The notes below the pieces were generated by a model. The model was not told where the DNA came from. It searched no databases and saw only the letters and a list, made by a program, of their open reading frames with translations. Positions 7,000 through 15,400 of a stretch of DNA of 32,933 nucleotides are shown in pieces (position 1 is the stretch's first letter; the number at the start of each line of letters is the position of its first letter). A program made the translations under genes and the position numbers. Source of the DNA: an uncultured Bacteroidales bacterium (lineage in GTDB: Bacteria; Bacteroidota; Bacteroidia; Bacteroidales; Paludibacteraceae); NCBI GenBank assembly GCA_946411385.1, contig CAMKDV010000022.1, forward strand, positions 1-32,933. The letters are read 5' to 3'.

Positions 7000-9072
7000 G
7001 TGAGGTATAGGATTCACATATTCGCGGCATTGTTTCTCATCGTGGGTATGGGCGTACAGATTGTAGCGTCCTACCGTCAGGCACGGCGTCATGTGCAGAA
7101 GCGTCTGGATCTGGAGATGCAGATAGCACAAGAGAAACTGACCTTCGAGCTGTACGATGCGTACGACGCGGTGGGGCAGCTGGAAAAAATCGTGAGAGAG
7201 GATCAGTCGACGCCTGAGCAGCTGATGGAGGTGACGCGTGCGTTCATCGAACGGTATCCGAATTTCTATACATGCTACGTAGCTTTTCCCGAGAACCGTT
7301 ACGCCGAGCAAGGCCGTTGGTGCTGCCCGTCATCATACAGGGTGCATGACTCTATCTTCTCGAATATCTACGGTGATGAGGGGCACGACTATTTCAAGCG
7401 CGAATGGTACGATGGCGCTTTGCATAGCCTGGAGGCCGGCTACTGGTCGCAACCGTATCGCGACGAAGATTTTGATGAGACAATCTACACCTATTCCGAC
7501 GACATCCGTGACGAGGAAGGCAAACTGATAGCCGTGGTCGGTCTGGATTTCAGCCTGAGATGGATGAGTGAGCTGCTGAAGCGGTTCAAGCCGTTTGATG
7601 ATGTGGTGCTTGAACTGTATAGTTCCAGCGGTGCGCTGCTGACCTCGAGCGACAAGAACGGCAATGCCGTCGGGCGGCTCGATAACGGAGAGTTTGACAG
7701 CAAGTACTGGGTGGTATCGCGCCGAACGCTCAATCCGGTAGGTATCAACATGATCATTGCCGTGCCGCAATGCTTTATCTGGGAAGGCATACTGCCGGGT
7801 ATCGTGCTGCCTTTCTGCGTGTTCCTGTTAGGAATAATCGTGGTGGCGGTGCTGTTCAGGCGGATGTGGAAAGACAGCCAGGAGAAGGTGCGTCTGGCGA
7901 CGGAGAAAGAGGTGATGGCCCGTGAACTGCAGATAGCCCACGGCATACAGATGGGCATCTTGCGTCACGATTTTCCGATGGACGATGATGTGCAGGTTCA
8001 TGCCGACCTGATACCTATGCGTGAGGTGGGCGGTGACCTGTATGATTTTCACCGCGAGGGTGACAACCTCTGGTTCATCGTCGGCGACGTGAGCGGAAAG
8101 GGTGTGCCGGCAGCGATGTTTATGTCGGCTACGGTGAACTTGTTTCGTGCCGCAGGGCGCCGCCAAAACTCGCCCAAAGGCATCATGGAGGAGATCAACA
8201 TGGTGCTGAGCGACAATAACCCGTCGATGACATTCGTCACGGCGCTGGTGGGCAAACTGAATGTAAAGACCGGACAACTGCTGTACTGCAATGCGGGACA
8301 TTGCGAGCCGATTAAGGTGAAAAGTGAAAGGTCAAAGGTGAAAGGGGATAGGAGAGAGGACGCTGCGCTACAGGACGGCGCAAGCGCCTATAGGATAGAG
8401 GTGGAGCCGAATATACCGCTGGGGTATGACGGGAAGTTCCGGTTTGTGGAGCAAGGCACCATGCTGGGCGAGGGCGAGCAAATTGTGCTGTACACCGACG
8501 GCGTGACGGAGGCGCGCAATAGCGAGCGTGTGATGCTGGGCATGAAGCGATGGACGGAGATGGTGGCACAAGGCGGCGACCTGCTCCAGGCGGTAAAACG
8601 CTACATTGGCGCAGCCGAGCCGACGGATGATATCACGCTGATGACCGTGAGCAAGGTGAGCGCAGTGGAGCCATTGACGCTGCGCGTGGAGAGTAAGATA
8701 GAGCACTGGACGGAGTTACGTGCAGCACTGCGCAACTATGCACTATGCGCCGGAATGAATGTTCGCGCCATGAGGAAGATAGAAGTGGCGATAGAGGAAG
8801 TGGTGGTGAACATCGTGAACTACTCCGGAGCGGAGTGGATGGAGATGGAAATTGAAAAGGGAAAGGTGAAAGGTGAAAGGTTGGAGGTGACGCTGCGGGA
8901 CAATGGAGGAATGTTCGACCCCACGCAGCAAGCGGAGGTGGATACCGATGCCGTGACGGCCGACAGGCAGATAGGTGGCTTGGGTATAGCCCTGGTAAGG
9001 CAGATAGCTGATGAGCTGAGTTATCGCCGCAGGGACGGAATAAACGAATTGATAATCACAAAAAACATATAA
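7000..9072 (+). CDS. SpoIIE-type PP2C phosphatase with Cache-like sensor and C-terminal RsbW-like ATPase domain
   Basis: A 690-residue membrane regulator. GTG 7000 is the only possible start, because an in-frame TGA lies at 6991. Residues about 5-23 form a first membrane helix; 25-250 form a periplasmic dCache-like sensor region ('FKREWYDGAL', 'GYWSQPYRDEDFDE', 'VVGLDFSLRWM'); a second helix lies near 262-285. The SpoIIE phosphatase domain follows, with 'MREVGGDLYDF', 'VGDVSGKGVPAAM', 'YCNAGHCEP' and 'VLYTDGVTEARN'. The C-terminus is a GHKL ATPase like anti-sigma kinases: 'KIEVAIEEVVVNIVNYSG' (N box), 'LRDNGGMFDP' and 'GGLGIALVRQ'. Such proteins act in partner switching by dephosphorylating a STAS antagonist, encoded by the next gene 1 base away. 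Two in-frame repeat insertions occur, at about residues 440-453 and 618-629. Confidence 0.93.
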   Translation: MRYRIHIFAALFLIVGMGVQIVASYRQARRHVQKRLDLEMQIAQEKLTFELYDAYDAVGQLEKIVREDQSTPEQLMEVTRAFIERYPNFYTCYVAFPENRYAEQGRWCCPSSYRVHDSIFSNIYGDEGHDYFKREWYDGALHSLEAGYWSQPYRDEDFDETIYTYSDDIRDEEGKLIAVVGLDFSLRWMSELLKRFKPFDDVVLELYSSSGALLTSSDKNGNAVGRLDNGEFDSKYWVVSRRTLNPVGINMIIAVPQCFIWEGILPGIVLPFCVFLLGIIVVAVLFRRMWKDSQEKVRLATEKEVMARELQIAHGIQMGILRHDFPMDDDVQVHADLIPMREVGGDLYDFHREGDNLWFIVGDVSGKGVPAAMFMSATVNLFRAAGRRQNSPKGIMEEINMVLSDNNPSMTFVTALVGKLNVKTGQLLYCNAGHCEPIKVKSERSKVKGDRREDAALQDGASAYRIEVEPNIPLGYDGKFRFVEQGTMLGEGEQIVLYTDGVTEARNSERVMLGMKRWTEMVAQGGDLLQAVKRYIGAAEPTDDITLMTVSKVSAVEPLTLRVESKIEHWTELRAALRNYALCAGMNVRAMRKIEVAIEEVVVNIVNYSGAEWMEMEIEKGKVKGERLEVTLRDNGGMFDPTQQAEVDTDAVTADRQIGGLGIALVRQIADELSYRRRDGINELIITKNI
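8317..8358 (+). repeat. In-frame heptanucleotide array inside the phosphatase gene
   Basis: Units are GTGAAAA, GTGAAAG, GTCAAAG, GTGAAAG, GGGATAG and GAGAGAG, translated as KVKSERSKVKGDRRED just after the 'NAGHCEP' motif. The third unit has C for G, turning an in-frame TGA into TCA at 8332-8334. The insert falls in a region expected to be a surface loop of the PP2C domain. Confidence 0.9.
8852..8886 (+). repeat. Second in-frame heptanucleotide array in the phosphatase gene
   Basis: Units are TTGAAAA, GGGAAAG, GTGAAAG, GTGAAAG and GTTGGAG, encoding 'IEKGKVKGERLEV' between the N box and G1 box of the ATPase domain. The positions that would read TGA carry GGA (8860-8862) and TTG (8881-8883). 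Confidence 0.88.
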
Positions 9073-9073
9073 T

Positions 9074-9379
9074 ATGCAAGTGAACATTCAACCGAACGGG
9101 CAAGAGACTACCGTTCAACTGATTGGCGAATTGGATACCATCGCCACCACCGAACAGGCTGACGATCTGCAGCAAGTGTTGAACATAGCCGACAAGCAGT
9201 TGGTGATTGATTGCAGCGAGATGGAGTATATCTCATCCGCCGGCCTCAGGTTCTTCATGCAGCTGAAGCGTGCAAGCGAGGCCAAAGGCGGCACGATCCG
9301 CATCACGCACTTGAACGAGGATGTAACCGACATTTTCCGCATGAGCGGATTTATGAATATCTTCCAAATTGAAAAGTGA
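9074..9379 (+). CDS. STAS-domain anti-sigma factor antagonist
   Basis: A 101-residue SpoIIAA/RsbV-like protein. The key segment 'VIDCSEMEYISSAGLRFF' near residues 52-70 contains the conserved Ser of the DSSG/SSAG loop that is phosphorylated by anti-sigma kinases and dephosphorylated by SpoIIE-type phosphatases. It starts 1 base after the phosphatase stop, so the two are almost surely one functional module. No cognate sigma factor is in the window; in Bacteroidota such modules may act on other targets. The C-terminus 'QIEK' and the TGA stop at 9377-9379 are formed by the repeat array. Confidence 0.93.
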   Translation: MQVNIQPNGQETTVQLIGELDTIATTEQADDLQQVLNIADKQLVIDCSEMEYISSAGLRFFMQLKRASEAKGGTIRITHLNEDVTDIFRMSGFMNIFQIEK

Positions 9380-9431
9380 AAATCGAAAGGGGAGAGGATT
9401 TCAAAAGGTGAAAAGTGAAAATTGAAAGGAA
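9369..9431 (+). repeat. Heptanucleotide array at the STAS-NRPS junction
   Basis: Units are TTGAAAA, GTGAAAA, TCGAAAG, GGGAGAG and GATTTCA, then GTGAAAA, GTGAAAA and TTGAAAG, with one off-register step. It includes the last codons and stop of the STAS gene and ends about 6 bases before the NRPS start codon. Confidence 0.85.
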
Positions 9432-9436
9432 ATGCC

Positions 9437-12400
9437 ATGAAAAGTCCGTTGAGTCAAGCGCAGGCAGGAGTGTATTATGCCTGTGAAACATCGGTATCCG
9501 ATGATTATAACTACCAGAATCCCGTACTGTTCGCCTTGCCGGAGGAGGCAGATCTGGCGCGATTGCAGCAAGCCGTGCGTGAGGCATTGTGTGCGCATCC
9601 GTACCTGCTGAGCCATGTGGTGGTGAATGATGAAGGTGTTCCTGAAGTACTAAGTGACGAAGTACAAAGTACAAAGGAAGAGATGGTGTCCATGCGTGAA
9701 GTGAATGAGGAAGAGTGGGTTGAGGTGCAGAAATCTTTCGCCAAGACGATGGATGTGCACAGAGAGAAACTCTACCGCGCAGAAATCTATGTAGTTAAGA
9801 GCGAAGAGGTAAGAGCTAAGAGTTATTTGTACATCGATTTGCACCACGTGCTGGCGGACGGGTTCTCGGTGACCTTGTTGCTGCGCGACATAGAGCGGAT
9901 ATACAATGGCAAGAAGCCTGCAGGCGAGATGATAGATGGTGCAGCTATCGCCATTGCAGAAGCTGAGCAGCGTGCCGATGAGGCGCTGATGGGCGAAGCC
10001 AGGGAATGGTACGCCAAGACCTTCTGCGATGCAGCCGATACGGATTCGCTTCCTATCCCCGAGGCAATTAAGGTGAAAGGTGAAAAGTTAAAGGATGAAG
10101 GGGAAAGCAAGTATGAGCATTTTGCATTGGAAATCACCAAGGAGGAAGTGCAGACGATAGAGAAGCGTTTTGGCGCGAAAGAGAGCGTGATCATGCAGAC
10201 GGCTTTTGCTCAGCTGCTGGCAACCTATAGTGCAGAAGAGAAAGCCTCCTATTGCACAGCTTTCTGGGGACGCAGCGACCGTCGTACGTTGGGTTCGATC
10301 ACGATGATGGTGCACACCCTGCCGGTATTTATGCAGACCACGGCCGACACAACGATAGCCGAGATGCTGCACGCGATGGACGAGCAGCTGAACCTGACGC
10401 AGAAATACCAGTATTACGCCTATCCGGATGCCGTGAACGACTTGGGACTGAACAACCAGGTGATGTTCGTTTATCAGGGAGCCGTATTGGCAGACAAACG
10501 CGGTCTGCATTTGGGCGAGACGCTTGTGCCGTACACCGACCTGCGTAAGCCTACGCCTGGATGGAAACTGTGCGCCGAACTATTTGAGACCGACGGAAAG
10601 TATTCGCTCAAACTGAGTTACAATACTGCCGACTATTCGGAAGCATACTTGCAGCAACTGGCTGAGACTTACGGCATGATCCTCCGTTCGATGCTGACGG
10701 CAGAGAAAGTGAACGAGATAGAGTACTGCTCAAAGGAGCAGCTGAAATGGCTGGATGCTTGTAACCCCGAAGAAGTGAAAGCTGCGGAAGGCAGTCTGGT
10801 AGCATGCTTCAAGGAGCATGTGAAAAAACAGCCGAACGCTATCTGCGTGGTGGCAGGCGACAAACGGCTGACCTACGCCGAGGTGGATAAACTATCCGAC
10901 ACCCTGGATCCCCAGTACACCGAGCGCTGCGGCGAGCATGTGATAGGCTATTCCGTACCGCGCAATGAGCAGATGGTGATCGTGCCCTTGGCCATTGCCA
11001 AAGCCGGCATGACCGCTATGCCGCTGGACAGCTCATATCCCGCAGAGCGATTGGATTATATGCGTAGCGATGCAGCGCAATATGCAGGCGGTGATGCGTT
11101 TATCTTACTCTACACATCCGGCACGACGGGTCTACCGAAAGGCGTGATGCTGAGCGAAAAGAACATCTTGACCTTCTGCGAGTTCCATGCCAAACATATA
11201 GGCCTGACCAACGAGAGCCGCTATGCGACCTACGCGGGCTATGGTTTTGATGCGTTCATGCACGACCTCTGGGGCTGTATGGTTGCCGGAGCGGCGATGT
11301 ACGTCATAGGCGACGATATCCGCTTTGACCTGGAAGCTATCCATGCTTATTTCCTCAAGGAAGGCATCACGCACACGTTCATGACCACGCAGGTGGCTAC
11401 GCAGCTCGTGCAGAACTATCCCGACATACCCGGCTTGCAGTTTGTGGGCACGGGAGGTGAGAAACTGATGTCGCTGGAGCCGCCTACCTACAAGTTGCAG
11501 AACGGCTACGGTCCGACGGAAGCGACGGTGTATGTGAGCAGCTATTGGGTGGAGAAGAACGAACCGAACATACCTATCGGTCATCCAAACGATACTGCGC
11601 AACTGTTCATCGTGAACAAGTACGGCAAGCGTGTGCCGTGGGGTGCGGCAGGTGAACTGCTGGCAGCCGGTCCGCAGGTAGGCATAGGCTATCTGAACCA
11701 ACCGGAGAAGACCAAGGAGGCGTTTGTGCAGTGGAACGGCAAGCGCGTCTATCGCACAGGCGATATCGTCCGTTACCGCTACGACGGCGAGATAGAGTTC
11801 GTAGGCCGCAAGGACGGACAGGTGAAGATCCGCGGATTCCGTATCGAACTGAAAGAGGTAGAAGCCGTCATTCGCCAGTACGAGGGCATCAAGGATGCGA
11901 CGGTACAGGCGTTCGACTATCCGAGCGGCGGTAAGTTCATTGCTGCGTATGTGGTGAGCGACCAGAAGATCGACATCCAGGCGCTCAATGCCTTCATCAT
12001 GGATCAGAAACCACCGTACATGGTTCCGGCAGTGACGATGCAGATTGATGCCATCCCGCTCAACCAGAACCAGAAAGTGAACAAACGTGCACTGCCCGAA
12101 CCCAAAGCACAGACGGAAGAGGTAGCGAAAGAGGCTGCACCGATGAACGTGCTGGAAGAGCAGTTGGCAGATATCGTAGCCGGCATCGTGAACAACCGCG
12201 ATTTCGGCATCACAACTGACCTCAGATATGTAGGACTGAGTTCTATCTCCGCCATCAAGCTGGCAACGCAGGTGTACAAGCGTTTCGGCGTGCAGCTGGA
12301 TGCCAAGCTGATCGTGAAGGGCGTAAATATCCAGACCATCGAGAATCAGATTCTCAACGCCCTTCTAACAGGCGAAGCCGGTCTCGCTTCTAACAGCGAT

Positions 12401-15400
12401 AGCGGTCAAACAGGCGAAGCCGGTCTAACAGCTGAAAGCGGACCTTATCCTCTGAGCCATGCCCAGACAGGTGTCTACTTCGAATGCATGAAGAACCCCA
12501 CCTCGACGCTCTACAATATCCCTATGCGTGCACGGCTGCCGCTGGAGATCAGCGACGAAGAGTTGCACGCAGCGGTCATTCAGGTGGTGAACAACCATCC
12601 TGAGCTGTTCGCACATTTCCGCACGAACGATACCGGCGTGGAGCAGGTTGTAGATAAGAGTTTAGAGTTGAGAGTTGAGAGTTTAGAGAAGAAAGAAGAT
12701 GAACTGGAGGCCTATCGTGCAGAGTTTGTGCGGCCATTCAACTTGAGCAAAGACCTGCTATGCCGCTTCAGCATCGTGCGCACGGATCAGGCTTTGTACC
12801 TCTACTGCGACATGCACCACCTGGTATGCGATGGAGCTTCGTACGATGTGTTCTTCAATGAGCTGTGTGCCCTGCTGGATGGTGGCACGATTGACAAGGA
12901 GATGTGCTCTTATGCACAGTTTGTAGCCGATGAGCAGGCTGCCGAGGCAGGCGAGGGCTATGCGACTGCAAAAGAGTTCTTCCAATCGCAGCTGGGACAA
13001 GTGGAAGGTGCCACGGAGATAGCAGCCGACCTGACGAATCCGAAAGACGGCGAGATAGGTCAAGTATATGCCCCGATGGATATCCATGCCGCCGAAAGCC
13101 TGGCGCAAGGCGCAGGCGTGACGCCCGCAGGAGCCACGCTGGCGGCAGTGTTCTATACGCTGGCACGCTTCGCCAATGCGGATGAGCTATGCATCACCAC
13201 CATCTCCAATGGCCGTAGCAACCTGAAGATGGCTAACACCATCGGCATGATGGTGAATACGCTGGCGCTGAGCAGCAAGATAGCTGATCAGAATGTACAG
13301 GACTTCGTGCGTGAGACGGGTGAACATTTCGAGCAGACGCTGGCGCACGAGAACTATCCGTTTGCACAGATTGCTGCCGACTATGATCTGACGGCAGAGA
13401 TCATGTTTGCCTACCAGCTGGGCGTGCTGTCGGAGTACAAAGTGAAGGGACAAGCGATCGCTACGGAGAACATGGAGCTGAACGTGCCGAAGTTCAAGAT
13501 TGCGTTCTATATCGTAGAGGTGAACGGCAAGCCGAGCGTAGCCATCGAGTACGATAACGGCCGTTACAGCCGCGAGATGATGCAGTCGCTGGCGCAGTCG
13601 GTAAGCAATGCGCTGAGTGCGTTTGCCGCACAGCCGAAAGCAGCCGTGCGTACTATCTCGCTGATGGACGAGGCGCAGACGAAGCTCCTGGACAGCTTCA
13701 ACCAGACTCAGGTGCCGTACGACGATACGCAGACTATCCTCTCGCTGTTCAAGGCACAGGTAGAGAAGACCCCGGATGCATTGGCGCTCGTCTATACCGA
13801 CAAACGCTTTACCTACCGTGAGGTGGACGAGATCTCCGACCGCATTGCTGCCGGACTGAAGCCGACGACGAACGTGATAGCCATCAAGGTGCAGCGCAGC
13901 GAATGGATGGTGCTGGGCGCGCTGGCGGTACTGAAGACCGGCTGCGCCTACCTGCCGCTCGATCCGAGCTATCCCGAGGAGCGCCTGAGCTATATGCAGC
14001 AAGATGCCAACAGCTGCATGCTGCTCACGGAGGCAGAGTTTGAGCAGCTCAGTAAAGGTGAAAGGTTAAAGGTGAAAGGTGAAAGGGAGACGAAACCGTC
14101 AGACCTGTTCATCTTGCTTTATACATCCGGTTCGACGGGCGTGCCGAAGGGCGTGATGCTGGAGCATGGCAACCTCGTGGCTTTTTGCCATTGGTACCAG
14201 CGCTACTACGACCTGCATGCCGGACACAAGGTGGCAGCATACGCCAGCTTCGGTTTTGATGCGTGCATGATGGATCTGTACCCCGCATTGACTTGCGGTG
14301 CAGCCGTCTATATCGTGCCGGAAGACTTGCGCTTGAACCTCCCGGAACTGGGTCGCTACTTCGATACGGAAGGCATCACGCACTCGTTCATGACCACGCA
14401 GATTGGCTATCAGTTTGCAACGAACGTGGAGTGCCATTCGCTCAAGCATCTGTCGGTAGGCGGTGAAGCCCTCTCGGCACTCAATCCGCCAACGGATTAC
14501 AAGATGCACAACGGCTATGGTCCGACGGAGTGTACGATCTTCACCACGACCTACATGCTTCGCGAATACGAGCAGCATATACCTATCGGCAAGCCGCTGG
14601 ACAACCTGCAGCTGTTCATCATGGATACCAACGGCCAGCGTCTGCCGCTTGGCGCGACGGGCGAGTTGTGGGTAAGCGGTCCGCAAGTGAGCCGCGGCTA
14701 CCTCAACCTGCCGGAGAAGACGGCAGAGACCTTTGTCACATGGAACGGCCGTCGCTGCTACCGTACGGGCGATATCGTTCGCTATCTGCCTGATGGCAAT
14801 ATTCAGTTTGTAGGCCGTCGCGACGGACAGGTGAAGATACGCGGCTTCCGTATCGAGCTCAAAGAGGTGGAGGCAGTCATCCGTGAGTTCCCTGGCATCA
14901 AAGATGCAACCGTACAAGCCTTTGAATACCCCAACGGAGGCAAGTTCATTGCTGCGTATGTAGTGAGCGATATCAAGATAGAGCCGCAGGTTCTCAACGA
15001 CTTTATCCATCAGCGCAAACCGCCGTACATGGTACCGGCAGCCACGATGCAGATTGATGCCATCCCGCTCAACCAGAACCAGAAAGTGAACAAGCGCGCT
15101 CTGCCTGCACCGCAGATGACGGCAGACAATCGCGAATATGTGGCACCTGCCAACGATACGGAGAAACTGTTTGCGGATATCTTCGCTTCGGTTCTCTCGC
15201 TGGACAAAGTAGGTGCGACGGATAACTTCTTCGAACTGGGCGGCACCTCGCTGATGGTGACGCGTGTGATCATCGAGGCCGACAAAGCCGGCAAGCATAT
15301 CGCTTACGCCGACCTGTTCGCCCACACCACGCCGCGTGAGCTGGCTATCTTGGTGGACGGTCAGGCTGCAGCCGGAGAAGGCATGAAGAAGGATAGTGAG

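Noticed and set aside
5920..7311. A 463-codon minus-strand open frame across nadC, the deacylase and the phosphatase start
   Set aside because: It is antisense to three well-supported genes and translates the repeat array as a Phe/Leu/Ser-rich stretch; a composition artefact.
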